Source: Pseudomonadota bacterium
Lineage (GTDB): Bacteria; Pseudomonadota; Alphaproteobacteria; Rhizobiales; Rhizobiaceae
NCBI GenBank assembly: GCA_020161665.1
Contig: JAIUPA010000035.1
Span: 34,841-98,840 of the forward strand
Direction of reading: 5' to 3'
DNA length: 64,000 nucleotides
How positions within the stretch are numbered: position 1 is the first letter of the stretch; the number at the start of each line of letters is the position of its first letter. A model generated the notes under the pieces. It saw only the letters and a list, made by a program, of their open reading frames with translations, had not been told where the DNA came from and did no database searches. A program made the position numbers and the translations under genes. Of this stretch, positions 26,361 through 35,376 are shown piece by piece.

Positions 26361-27365
26361 TCAGTGCGTGTTGAGCGCCTTGGCGCGTTCGATGGCCTTC
26401 TTGGCGGCTTCGCCCTTGTCGCCGAGACCGGAGACCCAGGTTTCCGGTGCCTTGGCGAGCGCATCTTCCCAGGCCTTCTGCTCGTCCGCCGTCAGGTCGA
26501 TCACTTCCACCTTCGGGTTGGCGCGCATTTCGGCCTGAACGGCGGCGTCGTAATCGGTGATGACACCGGAGATCCATTCGGCAGCCGGACGGCCCGCGAA
26601 GCCGTCGATGACCTTGCGGTCGGCTTCCGGCAGGGCGTCATAGGTCTTCTTGTTCATGAGAATGGCCATGGGGCTTGCCGTGATCCGGGTCAGCGTCAGC
26701 TTCGGAGCCACTTCATAAAGACGGAAGGTCTTGTAGGCGTCAGACGCCCAGACCGCGCCGCCGACCACGCCGCGCTCGAGGTTTTCATAAACCTGCGGGG
26801 CGGGAATGGAGACGCCGGTGCCACCGAGCATCGAGGTCATGGTGGAGATGAAGGGCGAGGGCGTGCGCACCTTCATGCCCTTCAGCACTTCGGGCGAACG
26901 GGCGCCTGCATCCTTGGTGAAGACACGGTAAGGCGCGGTCGAGAACAGGGCGATGACCTTGTAATCCTTGTATTCCGGCGACAGCACTCCCTCCTCAAAG
27001 AGCGTCGTCATGACATTCGCGCCGGTCTTGGCATCCGGCGCAATGCCCGGCAGTTCAACGACCGACGACAGCGGGAAGATGCCCGGCGTGTAGTTCGGCA
27101 CGACGAGCGCCACATCGGCAACGCCCTTGGCGACGAGTTCGGCCTGGGCCGGTGCGCCGCCCAGAATGGAGCCGGGGTAAAGCTTGAAGCGGTTGGCTTC
27201 GGACAGCTTGGCATTCATCTGGTCGATCCACGGCTGGATGACCTTGGACGAATAGAAGCCAACCGGCGGCTCGAAGGACGAGACGCGCATTTCGCGGGCC
27301 TCAGCCATGGTGGCGGCCATGGTCGTCAGCAGAAGGGCAGCGGTGATTTTCTTCATGAGTTTCAT
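26361..27365 (-). CDS. dctP: TRAP transporter periplasmic solute-binding protein (DctP type)
   Basis: 334 residues with a signal peptide (LMKKITAALLLTTMAATM, cleavage near AEARE). The mature protein follows DctP family order: FYSSKVIQPWIDQMN, YPGSILGGAPAQAELVAKGV, ADVALVV, and PEVLKGMKVRTPSP with the conserved Arg that binds the substrate carboxylate. It should capture an organic or aromatic carboxylate in the periplasm for the DctQM pair encoded upstream. It is third in the operon and directly precedes the aromatic enzymes, so an aromatic acid is the likely ligand. Confidence 0.88.
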   Translation of the reverse strand: MKLMKKITAALLLTTMAATMAEAREMRVSSFEPPVGFYSSKVIQPWIDQMNAKLSEANRFKLYPGSILGGAPAQAELVAKGVADVALVVPNYTPGIFPLSSVVELPGIAPDAKTGANVMTTLFEEGVLSPEYKDYKVIALFSTAPYRVFTKDAGARSPEVLKGMKVRTPSPFISTMTSMLGGTGVSIPAPQVYENLERGVVGGAVWASDAYKTFRLYEVAPKLTLTRITASPMAILMNKKTYDALPEADRKVIDGFAGRPAAEWISGVITDYDAAVQAEMRANPKVEVIDLTADEQKAWEDALAKAPETWVSGLGDKGEAAKKAIERAKALNTH

Positions 27366-27383
27366 GTTTTCCTCCCTTGGAAC

Positions 27384-28709
27384 TCAGAATGTGTTGTGCG
27401 GAAGCCAGACCACGAGCGCCGGAACGGCGATGATGATGGCGATGCGAATGAGGTCGGCGAGCACGAAGGGCAGAACGCCCTGCCACAGTTCCGTCATGCG
27501 GATGCTGGGATGCGTTGCCTTCAGAACGAAGAGGTTCATGCCGACCGGGGGCGTGATGAGGCCGATTTCGACGACCATGACCGCATAGATGCCGAACCAG
27601 ATCGGATCGATGCCTGCAGCCTGCACGACCGGCAGAAAGAGCGGTACGGTGAGTAGCAGCATGGCCAGCGAGTCCATCAGCGTGCCGAGCACCAGATAGA
27701 TCGCCGTCATCGTCAAAATGACCAGCAGCGGGTTGTCGAGCATCGGGCCGAACATCGACGTGAACGTGAAGGGCAGGCCCGAAAGCGTCAGGAAGTAATT
27801 GAAAAGATTGGCGGCAATCAGCACCAGATAGATGGCCCCGCAGGTGAGCGACGTTTCAATCGCCGCCTTGAAGAAGCCCTTCATCGACAGCCGTCGCGAG
27901 GCCACGCCATAGATGAGCACGACGGCAACGCCGATGGCCGCGGTCTCGTTGGCGGTGAAAATGCCGAGGTAAAGACCGCCCATGATGATGGCGAAAACGA
28001 CGACCGGCGGCAGAAGATCAGCGAGCGCCCGGCGATACTGGGCACGTGTCGAGCGGGCCTGATAGGGGGCCTTGGTCAGGCCGAGCCACAGCGGCACATA
28101 AACGGCCAGGCAATAGAGCGCGATGGCCAGAACAATCGGGCCGAGCGTGGCGAGCAGCAGGTTTTTGATCGATTCCCCGGAGAGGAAGGCGTAGATCACC
28201 AGAATGGTCGACGGCGGAATGAGAATGCCGAGCGTGCCGCCTGCGGCCACCGTTCCGGCGGCCAGACTGCGCGAATAACCGGCCTCTTCCATTTCCGGCA
28301 GCGCGATGCGGCCCATGGTGGCGGTGGTGGCAAGCGACGAGCCGGAAATCATGCCGAACCCTGCCGAAGCGCCGATGGTGGCGAGCGCCAGCCCGCCCTT
28401 GCGATGGCCGATCATGGTGCGCATGGAGCCGTAAAGGCGCGAGGACAGACCCGAATGCGAGGCGAGATTGCCCATCAGCACGAAGAGCGGCAGCACCGAC
28501 ATGGTGTAATTGGTCAGCGAATCCCAGGTCGTGGTGGCACCGATGGAGATCGCGCCATCAAGCCCGAGCACCGCCCAGCACCCGGCCAGCGCCACAAGAC
28601 CCATGGAAACGGCCACCGGCACTTCGAGGAAAATCAGCAAAATCGTCAGCAGGAAACCGGCACCACCAAACAGCAGCGCGTTTCCTGTCAGCCAGGAAAG
28701 ATCAGTCAT
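27384..28709 (-). CDS. dctM: TRAP transporter large permease (DctM type)
   Basis: 441 residues from the ATG at 28709 with about 12 membrane segments. It has DctM family blocks: ALATIGASAGFGMISGSSLA, ILIPPSTILVIYAFLSGES and EIGLITPPVGMNLFVLKAT. It carries the solute across the inner membrane using a sodium or proton gradient. Only one base separates it from the dctQ stop, and dctP follows after 18 bp. Order Q-M-P is less common than P-Q-M. Confidence 0.92.
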   Translation of the reverse strand: MTDLSWLTGNALLFGGAGFLLTILLIFLEVPVAVSMGLVALAGCWAVLGLDGAISIGATTTWDSLTNYTMSVLPLFVLMGNLASHSGLSSRLYGSMRTMIGHRKGGLALATIGASAGFGMISGSSLATTATMGRIALPEMEEAGYSRSLAAGTVAAGGTLGILIPPSTILVIYAFLSGESIKNLLLATLGPIVLAIALYCLAVYVPLWLGLTKAPYQARSTRAQYRRALADLLPPVVVFAIIMGGLYLGIFTANETAAIGVAVVLIYGVASRRLSMKGFFKAAIETSLTCGAIYLVLIAANLFNYFLTLSGLPFTFTSMFGPMLDNPLLVILTMTAIYLVLGTLMDSLAMLLLTVPLFLPVVQAAGIDPIWFGIYAVMVVEIGLITPPVGMNLFVLKATHPSIRMTELWQGVLPFVLADLIRIAIIIAVPALVVWLPHNTF

Positions 28710-28710
28710 T

Positions 28711-29262
28711 TCAATGTTCCAGTGCCTTGGGAGCCGTGATCGCGGCAAAGAATGCGCGCAGCGCTGCAATGAGGCCGACGCCGCTGACGAAGGTGACGAC
28801 AGCCAGCAGAACCCACATGGTCAATTGCAGGTCGGAGGTGGTTTCGGGACTGCCGATCTTGTCCTTGAGGTTGACGGCGAGCAAGCCGAACATCAGGGCC
28901 GCGAAGATGGCCGAACAGAAGGTTCCGAAGATGCCAAGCGGGCGGGCAAACAGATCCGGCGCGATTTCCGACAAGAGCTTTGCCGTGACATGCGCCTTGT
29001 AAAGGTAGCAGGCCGGGATCGACAAAAGCGCGCCGAGCCCCACCGTTAGCGCGGTGGTTTCAATGGCACCGGGCAGGTTCTTGCCCGCCACGGCGCGCAG
29101 GAGAACATCGGTCACTGTGACAGCCGTTCCGGCAAGGAAACAGAAGGTGGCGACGAGCAGCACACCCTGACCGACCCGCGCTCCCAGCGTTTTCGGGTCA
29201 GCACCCAGTTCCTCAATCGGATTGTTGTCCTCCGGGTCAATGACCCCGTGGTTCGCTCCCAT
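28711..29262 (-). CDS. dctQ: TRAP transporter small permease (DctQ type)
   Basis: 183 residues with four membrane segments after a ~30-residue soluble N-terminus (MGANHGVIDPEDNNPIEELG). The block AGTAVTVTDVLLRAVAGKNL with PGAIE is the DctQ pattern. It partners DctM in the inner membrane. First gene of the TRAP-hydroxylase-dioxygenase-FAH-IclR operon; a GGGAGG ribosome site precedes the ATG. Confidence 0.85.
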   Translation of the reverse strand: MGANHGVIDPEDNNPIEELGADPKTLGARVGQGVLLVATFCFLAGTAVTVTDVLLRAVAGKNLPGAIETTALTVGLGALLSIPACYLYKAHVTAKLLSEIAPDLFARPLGIFGTFCSAIFAALMFGLLAVNLKDKIGSPETTSDLQLTMWVLLAVVTFVSGVGLIAALRAFFAAITAPKALEH

Positions 29263-29382
29263 AACTCCTCCCAGAGTCCGTTTGCTTCTTGAGGAAAGTC
29301 ATACACGATTGCGGGAGGCGTGGGGGCGTGAAAGCCATGCTGTCCACCAGGCGAACAGAGGCAATCTGTCACATAGGCACGC

Positions 29383-29412
29383 AAAAAGGCCGGGCGAGAA
29401 GCCCAGCTTTTT
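29383..29412. terminator. Bidirectional Rho-independent terminator downstream of pcaF
   Basis: Stem GCCGGGC (29389-29395) pairs with GCCCAGC (29401-29407), including one G-U pair on the minus-strand RNA, around a 5-nt loop. It is bounded by AAAAA (29383-29387) and TTTTT (29408-29412), so a U-run follows in either direction. It would end pcaIJF transcription before the TRAP operon promoter. Confidence 0.8.
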
Positions 29413-29453
29413 CAAGGATAACAATTTGGAATTCAAGCCTTTTTCAGGCCTTT

Positions 29454-30659
29454 TCAGGCTCTTTCAAGCGCGATGGCAATGCCCTGACCCACGCCGATAC
29501 ACATGGTAGCGAGTGCCTTCGCCTTGCCCGTCAGTGACAGTTCGAGCGCCGCCGTTCCGGCAATGCGCGCACCGGACATGCCGAGCGGATGACCGAGAGC
29601 AATCGCCCCACCGTTCGGGTTCGCGCGCGGATCGTCATCGGCAATCCCGAGCAGGCGGAGCGTTGCCAGCCCCTGGCTGGCGAAGGCCTCATTCAGCTCG
29701 ATCACGTCGAGGTCGTCGGCCTTCCAGCCGATGCGGGCGAGCAGCTTTTGCGAGGCCGGTGCCGGGCCAATACCCATGACGCGTGGCGGAACACCCGCCG
29801 CAGCACCTCCCACCACCCGGGCAATCGGCGTCAGGCCGTATTTTTTCACCGCCGCCGCCGAGGCCACGATGAGCGCTGCCGCACCGTCATTGACGCCCGA
29901 GGCATTGCCAGCCGTGACGGTCGCACCGTCCATACGGTTGACCGGCTTCAGCTTGGCCAGTGCCTCAAGGCTGGTGGCGCGCGGGTGTTCATCGCGCACC
30001 ACCGCCAGCGGATCGCCCTTCTTCTGGGGAATGGAGACGGGGACGATTTCCTTGGCCAGACGGCCGTTTTCCTGGGCGGCGGAGGCCTTTTCCTGACTGC
30101 GCACGGCAAAGGCGTCCTGATCCTCACGCACCACCTGATAGTCGATGGCCACGTTGTCGCCGGTTTCCGGCATGGAATCGACACCGTACTGCGCCTTCAT
30201 CAGCGGGTTGACGAAGCGCCAGCCGATGGTGGTGTCGTAGATTTCCGCCTTGCGCGAAAAGGCCGTATCGGCCTTCGGCATGACGAAGGGGGCGCGGCTC
30301 ATGCTTTCGACGCCACCGGCAATCATCAGTTCCGCCTCGCCCGCCTTGATGGCGCGGGCTGCCGTGATCAGCGCATCCATGCCCGAACCGCACAGGCGGT
30401 TGATCGTGGTGCCGGTGAGCGAAACCGGCAGACCGGCGAGCAGCAGCGACATGCGCGCCACGTTGCGGTTATCCTCGCCCGCCTGATTGGCGCAGCCGAA
30501 GATCACATCATCTACCGCTTCCCAATCCACCGACGGGTTGCGCTCGACGAGCGCCTTCAACGGCACAGCGCCCAGATCATCGGCGCGCACAGTCGCGAGT
30601 GCCCCGCCAAAACGGCCAATCGGGGTACGGATATAATCGCAGATAAATACGTCGGTCAT
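29454..30659 (-). CDS. pcaF: 3-Oxoadipyl-CoA thiolase
   Basis: 401 residues from the ATG at 30659 (MTDVFICDYIRTPIGRFGGA), the expected PcaF length. Nucleophile Cys90 lies in NRLCGSGMDA, the catalytic His in GGAIALGHPLGMSGARI, and the second Cys in TMCIGVGQG. It cleaves 3-oxoadipyl-CoA with CoA to succinyl-CoA and acetyl-CoA, the last step of the 3-oxoadipate pathway. It starts 10 bp after pcaJ and closes the pcaIJF operon. Confidence 0.95.
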   Translation of the reverse strand: MTDVFICDYIRTPIGRFGGALATVRADDLGAVPLKALVERNPSVDWEAVDDVIFGCANQAGEDNRNVARMSLLLAGLPVSLTGTTINRLCGSGMDALITAARAIKAGEAELMIAGGVESMSRAPFVMPKADTAFSRKAEIYDTTIGWRFVNPLMKAQYGVDSMPETGDNVAIDYQVVREDQDAFAVRSQEKASAAQENGRLAKEIVPVSIPQKKGDPLAVVRDEHPRATSLEALAKLKPVNRMDGATVTAGNASGVNDGAAALIVASAAAVKKYGLTPIARVVGGAAAGVPPRVMGIGPAPASQKLLARIGWKADDLDVIELNEAFASQGLATLRLLGIADDDPRANPNGGAIALGHPLGMSGARIAGTAALELSLTGKAKALATMCIGVGQGIAIALERA

Positions 30660-30669
30660 CGGTTCGTCC

Positions 30670-31359
30670 TCAAAGCTCCGGGGCGACAAGATCGGCCACG
30701 GGGCCATCAATGTGGAGCGTGGCACCCGTCATGGCCTGCAGCGCCTCAAACGACAGGCCCGGCAGCTTTTCACGAAGCACGAAACGGCCCTTCTCAATGT
30801 CGATCACGGCATGGCTCGTATAGACGCGGGTGATGCAGCCGACGCCGGTCAGCGGGAAGGTGCAGCGGTCCACCAGCTTGGGCTTACCGTCCTTGGTGAC
30901 ATGTTCGGTGATGACGAACACCTGCTTGGCGCCATGCACGAGGTCCATCGCGCCGCCGACGGCGGGAACGCCCTTGGAGCCGACGCGCCAGTTGGCAAGG
31001 TCGCCATTTTCCGCCACCTGATAGGCCCCGAGGATCGCCACATCGAGATGGCCGCCGCGCACCATGGCGAAGCTGTCGGCATGGTGGAAGAAGGCGGCGC
31101 CGGGCTTCAGAGTCACGGCCTTCTTGCCGGCATTGATCAGGTCCCAGTCTTCCTCGCCTTCCGCCGGCGGCTCACCGAAATCGAGAATGCCGTTTTCGGT
31201 ATGGAAGATCGCCTGACGGCCCGGCGGCTGATAGCGCGCCACCATTTCCGGAAAACCGATGCCGAGGTTCACATAGGCACCATCGACAATGTCCTGCGCG
31301 GCGCGCCAGGCAATCTGGGCGTTGGAGAGCTTGATGTCGTCATGCGTTGCGCTGGTCAT
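30670..31359 (-). CDS. pcaJ: 3-Oxoadipate CoA-transferase, beta subunit
   Basis: 229 residues from the ATG at 31359. The catalytic glutamate is in FHTENGILDFGEPP, and GAYVNLGIGFPEMVA near the N-terminus is the family signature. With PcaI it transfers CoA from succinyl-CoA to 3-oxoadipate. Its ATG overlaps the pcaI stop by 4 bp. Confidence 0.95.
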   Translation of the reverse strand: MTSATHDDIKLSNAQIAWRAAQDIVDGAYVNLGIGFPEMVARYQPPGRQAIFHTENGILDFGEPPAEGEEDWDLINAGKKAVTLKPGAAFFHHADSFAMVRGGHLDVAILGAYQVAENGDLANWRVGSKGVPAVGGAMDLVHGAKQVFVITEHVTKDGKPKLVDRCTFPLTGVGCITRVYTSHAVIDIEKGRFVLREKLPGLSFEALQAMTGATLHIDGPVADLVAPEL

Positions 31360-32078
31360 ACGTAGATGGCTCCCGACCGGATAAGGACTTCTTCCTGTTG
31401 CGGATTGGCGATCTCGACGAGACCATCGACGAAGATGCCGGGGGTGATAACCTCTTCCGGATCGACACCGCCCAGCGGCACGATCTGCGAGACCTGAACA
31501 ACGGTTCTGGCCGCGGCCATGCACATGATGGGGTTAAAGTTGCGGGCTGCCTTGTTGTAGGTGAGGTTGCCGTGAATATCGCCGAAATGCGCCTTGATCA
31601 GCGCAAAGTCGGCCTTCAGCCAGCGCTCCTGCACGTAAGGGCGGCCATCGAACTGCGCAATCACCTTGCCTTCGGCCAGTTCCGTGCCATAGCCGGTCGG
31701 CGTGTAGAAGGCCGGAATGCCAGCGCCGGCAGCGCGGATGCGCTCGGCCAGCGTGCCCTGCGGCACCAGTTCCAGCTCCACCTTTCCGGCGAGATAGGCA
31801 TCGGAGAACGCGCGCGGGTCCGACGAGCGCGGGAAGGAGCAGATCATCTTCTTGACCATGCCCGCATCGATCATCGCGGCAATGCCGATGCGACCGTTGC
31901 CCGCATTATTGTTGATCACGGTCAGGTTCTTCGGCGATCCGGTCTCAAGAAAACGGTCGATCAGCGCATGGATCAGCTCGATCGGCGCGCCGGAGCCGCC
32001 AAAACCGCCGATCATGACCGTCGCGCCATCGCCGATCCCGGCAACGGCCTCAGCCGCGGTGGCAAGTGTCTTGTCCAT
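31356..32078 (-). CDS. pcaI: 3-Oxoadipate CoA-transferase, alpha subunit
   Basis: 240 residues from the ATG at 32078 (MDKTLATAAEAVAGIGDG), chosen for its GGAGG ribosome site; an in-frame ATG at 32105 is less likely. The CoA-transferase family I motif GATVMIGGFGGSGAPIELI lies near residues 18-36. First gene of pcaIJF, divergent from pcaR with the operator at 32189-32203 between them. Confidence 0.95.
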   Translation of the reverse strand: MDKTLATAAEAVAGIGDGATVMIGGFGGSGAPIELIHALIDRFLETGSPKNLTVINNNAGNGRIGIAAMIDAGMVKKMICSFPRSSDPRAFSDAYLAGKVELELVPQGTLAERIRAAGAGIPAFYTPTGYGTELAEGKVIAQFDGRPYVQERWLKADFALIKAHFGDIHGNLTYNKAARNFNPIMCMAAARTVVQVSQIVPLGGVDPEEVITPGIFVDGLVEIANPQQEEVLIRSGAIYV

Positions 32079-32188
32079 CAGAAGTCCTCCGAGAGAGCCG
32101 ACCATCTGAAAACCGGCCCTTTTGTCGGCTTGATCAATAAGGCCAGACGTGGATCGACGGCAACCGATTTGTGCGTTATATGATTTTT

Positions 32189-32203
32189 GTTCGATTATCG
32201 CAC
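32189..32203. promoter_or_regulatory. PcaR operator in the pcaI-pcaR gap
   Basis: GTTCGATTATCGCAC differs by one base from the 15-mer GTTCGATAATCGCAC that I recall as the PcaR site at the Pseudomonas putida pcaIJ promoter. It is a near-palindrome centred on T32196, lies 16 bp before the chosen pcaR start and ~110 bp from pcaI. It supports starting pcaR at 32219 rather than at upstream in-frame codons that would place the operator inside the gene. Confidence 0.8.
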
Positions 32204-32218
32204 GAAATGGAGAGGGAC

Positions 32219-32980
32219 ATGACCGTCAAGGAACGCGACATCATGGGTGGTCTGGCGAAAGGCCTGCGGGTGATCGAGGCCTTCAGCGCCGAGCGTCCGC
32301 GCCTTTCGATTGCCGAAGCGGCGGAGGCGGCCGACCTTGACCGGGCGACGGCGCGGCGCTGCCTGCTCACCTTGTCCGAGCTTGGCTATGCGGCCTATGA
32401 CGGCAAGTTCTTCACGGTCACACCGCGCGTGTTACGCCTTGGCACCGGCTGTCTTGCCACCATGCCGCTACCGCGCATCGTGCAGCCAACCCTCGACAGG
32501 CTTTCCGAAGAGATCGGCCAGAGCACGTCCGTCTCGATCCTCGATGAGGGGGAAATCGTTTATGTGGCGCGCGCCGCGCAAAGCCGCGTCATGTCCATTG
32601 CGTTGATGCCCGGCTCGCGCCTGCCCGCCTATTGCACCTCGATGGGCCGGGTGCTTCTCGCCGCCCTTGCACCCGAAGAGGCGCGAAAGGTGCTCGAGGC
32701 ATCGCCCCGCCCGGCGCGCACCGAGCGCACCGTCACCGACATCGAGGCGCTGATGGCGGAACTTGCGACCGTTCGCACGCAAGGCTTTGCCACCATCGAT
32801 CAGGAAGTGGAAATCGGCCTTCGCTCCATCGCGCTGCCCTTGCGCAACATTCGTGGCAAGACGATTGCCGCCTTGAATGTCGGCCTTGCCGTCACCGCCG
32901 AGCCGCTTTCAGACGTGGCGGCGCGCACGCTCCCGGCCCTCAAGGCCGTCCAGTCCGAACTCTCCGACATGCTGGTGTGA
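32219..32980 (+). CDS. pcaR: IclR-family regulator of 3-oxoadipate catabolism
   Basis: 253 residues from the ATG at 32219 (GGAGAGGG ribosome site). N-terminal winged helix SIAEAAEAADLDRATARRCL and effector domain with SVSILDEGEIVYVARAAQSR and SMGRVLLAALAPEEA match PcaR/PcaU/PobR. PcaR responds to 3-oxoadipate and activates pcaIJF, as in related alphaproteobacteria. Divergent from pcaI, with the operator between. The symbol rests on subgroup, position and operator. Confidence 0.9.
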   Translation: MTVKERDIMGGLAKGLRVIEAFSAERPRLSIAEAAEAADLDRATARRCLLTLSELGYAAYDGKFFTVTPRVLRLGTGCLATMPLPRIVQPTLDRLSEEIGQSTSVSILDEGEIVYVARAAQSRVMSIALMPGSRLPAYCTSMGRVLLAALAPEEARKVLEASPRPARTERTVTDIEALMAELATVRTQGFATIDQEVEIGLRSIALPLRNIRGKTIAALNVGLAVTAEPLSDVAARTLPALKAVQSELSDMLV

Positions 32981-33090
32981 GGCGCTTCGAACCCAAGATT
33001 GCGGCGCGCAAATATTCGCCGGAACCTTGGGGGAGCCACTGGCAATCGCCGTCTGTCACCGCTAGTTATGCGCTGTTGAGAGGATGTTTC

Positions 33091-33879
33091 ATGGACCCTA
33101 TGAACGACAGCGACGACAAGGATGGTCGCCCGCAGCGCAGCCAGACGCTGGTGCGCGGGCTTGAGATCATGGATGCGGTGGCCGACCGTTCGCGCACCAT
33201 TGCCGAGATCGCCACGCTGACGGGTCTGACCTATCCGACCGTGCATCGCATCGTCTCGGTTCTGGTCGAGCGGCGCTACCTGAAGGCCGAAAACGGCCGC
33301 GAATTCGCGCTCGGACCGCGCCTCATCGAGCTTGGCTTTTCCGCCTATTCGCGCACCGACATGGTGCGCATTGCCCGCCCCTTTCTCGAAGCGCTCAGCC
33401 GCCAGACGCGCGACACCGTGCATCTTGCCCAGCGCGAGGGTAGCGAAGTCGTCTATCTCGACAAGCTGCGCGGCACGCGCCCCGTCGAAATCAGTTCGCG
33501 CATTGGCGGGCGCAAGCCCGTGGTCTCCACTGGCGTCGGCAAGGCCATGCTGCTGGATGACAGCGAGCCTGCGCTGACCGAGCTTTACCGCCGCGACCAT
33601 ACGCTGATCGTCAATGATTGCGGCGAGCCGCAATGGCTTTCGCTGATGCGCGACTATCGCGCCGGCGGTTTTGCCTATGACCTTGGCGAAGACGAACCGT
33701 CGATCCGCTGCGTGGCCGTGCCGATCCGCGACGTGACGGGGCGCATCGTCGCCTCCGTCTCCGTGTCCTCGACCGTCGATTACATGGACCCCGAGCGCAT
33801 GCAGGCGCTGATCCCCGAGGTTAAGGCCGTTGCTCTCGCCATCTCGCAAGAGCTGGGGGCCAAGGGCACGCGCGGCTAG
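33091..33879 (+). CDS. IclR-family regulator, probably of the hydroxyacid dehydrogenase/TRAP block
   Basis: 262 residues. The helix-turn-helix IAEIATLTGLTYPTVHRIVS lies near residues 34-53, and the effector domain shows DTVHLAQREGSEVVYLDKLR and STGVGKAMLLDDSE. It lies 110 bp after pcaR and converges with the FAD dehydrogenase gene 26 bp away. The likely target is the divergent promoter at 35304-35506, which holds a PcaR-site-like 15-mer. The effector is unknown. Confidence 0.87.
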   Translation: MDPMNDSDDKDGRPQRSQTLVRGLEIMDAVADRSRTIAEIATLTGLTYPTVHRIVSVLVERRYLKAENGREFALGPRLIELGFSAYSRTDMVRIARPFLEALSRQTRDTVHLAQREGSEVVYLDKLRGTRPVEISSRIGGRKPVVSTGVGKAMLLDDSEPALTELYRRDHTLIVNDCGEPQWLSLMRDYRAGGFAYDLGEDEPSIRCVAVPIRDVTGRIVASVSVSSTVDYMDPERMQALIPEVKAVALAISQELGAKGTRG

Positions 33880-33905
33880 CACCGCCTGCATGACGCAGCC
33901 AAGCC

Positions 33906-35303
33906 TCACAACACCTTGCCGGAGTTGAGAATGCCCGCCGGGTCGAGCGTCGCCTTCAGACCGCGCAAGAGCGCCAGTTCGTTCGCGCTGCGGCTATAGG
34001 AAAGCCACGGCTTCTTGTGGAGCCCGATACCATGTTCGGCCGACACCGATCCGGCAAAATCACGCACGATCCCGTAAACGATGGTCTCGATCCCGTGGCC
34101 GGTCGGATCAAGTTCGGTGATCGGCCCCGCCACGAGATGGATGTTGCTATCGCCCGCATGGCCGAAGAACAGCATGCCGAGCGACGGATAGGCCGCTTCC
34201 AGCGCGGCGCGCATTTCATCGACGCAAGCGCCGATACGGGCAAGCGGCACCGAAACGTCGAAATTGATGGTCGGGGCGCGGCGTGACAGAAGTTCGGCAA
34301 TGCCATCCCGCAAGGTCCAGAAGGCCTCCGTCTCGCGCTGTGACTGGGCAATCGCCGCATCAATGACGGTTCCCGCCTCGAAGGCGCTTTCGAGCATCGC
34401 TTCGAAGACCGGGCGGTCGGCATCGGGGTCCGCGCCCTGCACCTCGATCAGCGCGTAAAGCGGATGGTCGGCGGCAAGCGGCGGGCGCAACGCCGTTTCC
34501 GACAGTACGGCAGAATAGTAATCGTTCCACATCAGCTCAAAGGCGGTGACGCGGCCCGACAGCACCTTTTGCGCATGTTGCAACAGGCTGGCGGCGGCGG
34601 CAAAATCCGGCAACGCCACCAGCGCGGCATTGGCACCCGCCACACCGGGATGAAGCCGCAGCACGGCGCGGGTGATGACGCCGAGTGTCCCTTCCGAACC
34701 GATGAACAGGTGCTTCATGTCAAGGGCGGCGTTGTTCTTCGGCATGCGGTTCATCATCGAAAGCACCGTGCCATCGGCCTGCACCACTTCAAGGCCCAGC
34801 ACCAGATCGCGCATCATGCCATAGCGGATCACCCGGTTGCCGCCCGCATTGGTGGCGATGTTGCCGCCAATCTGGCAGGAGCCGCGCGCGCCAAGATCGA
34901 GCGGGAAGAAGAACCCGGCCTCAGCCGCCGCTTCCTGAACCCGTTGCAGGATGCAGCCTGCGCCCACCACCATGAGGCCCGAGGCCGTATCGATTTCCTC
35001 GATACGGTCAAAGCCCGCTATTGAGATCAGTACGCAGCCTTCGGACGGCACCGCCCCACCGGCAAGCCCGGTGCGCCCGCCCTGCGGCACGACCGCGACG
35101 CCATGGGCATGGCAGGTCGCCATGATGGCGGACACGGTTTGCGTATCCTTCGGGGTGACGAGGGCGAGCGGCGCGCCGCCCTGTTCCGTGCTCCAGTCGT
35201 TGAGTGCTGCGGCGGGAATCTCCGCGCCCGTGCGCACCGCTTTGTCACCGGCAGCCGCCTTCAGCGCCGCCAGAAACCCGGCTTCATTCGTGTTCATGTT
35301 CAT
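33906..35303 (-). CDS. FAD-linked D-2-hydroxyacid dehydrogenase (GlcD/D-lactate type)
   Basis: 465 residues with the VAO/PCMH FAD-binding domain: VVPQGGRTGLAGGAVPSEGC, LGARGSCQIGGNIATNAGGN and GSEGTLGVITRAVLRLHPG. The C-terminal cap has the family's metal/substrate motif FFGHAGDSNIHLV and ends SAEHGIGLHKK then LDPAGILNSGKVL. Family members oxidise D-lactate, glycolate or D-2-hydroxyglutarate to the 2-keto acid. It is divergent from a TRAP operon that also carries mhpF and mhpE, which suggests a role on the imported acid. A second ATG at 35297 is possible. Confidence 0.87.
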   Translation of the reverse strand: MNMNTNEAGFLAALKAAAGDKAVRTGAEIPAAALNDWSTEQGGAPLALVTPKDTQTVSAIMATCHAHGVAVVPQGGRTGLAGGAVPSEGCVLISIAGFDRIEEIDTASGLMVVGAGCILQRVQEAAAEAGFFFPLDLGARGSCQIGGNIATNAGGNRVIRYGMMRDLVLGLEVVQADGTVLSMMNRMPKNNAALDMKHLFIGSEGTLGVITRAVLRLHPGVAGANAALVALPDFAAAASLLQHAQKVLSGRVTAFELMWNDYYSAVLSETALRPPLAADHPLYALIEVQGADPDADRPVFEAMLESAFEAGTVIDAAIAQSQRETEAFWTLRDGIAELLSRRAPTINFDVSVPLARIGACVDEMRAALEAAYPSLGMLFFGHAGDSNIHLVAGPITELDPTGHGIETIVYGIVRDFAGSVSAEHGIGLHKKPWLSYSRSANELALLRGLKATLDPAGILNSGKVL

Positions 35304-35376
35304 TCCATCCTCCCGGCAGTCCTGCTAGCCGCATTTCGATCATTTCTCACATATTGCAAAGTGTTTTTATTATTTG

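Noticed and set aside
29414..29460. Tandem TTCAAGCC/TTTCAGGCC units near the pcaF stop codon
   Set aside because: Short imperfect repeats that run into coding sequence; probably slippage, with no sign of function.
32632..33879. Extended start (from 32632) for the second IclR gene
   Set aside because: The extra 153 residues are an out-of-frame reading of pcaR. The ATG at 33091 gives the normal IclR length.
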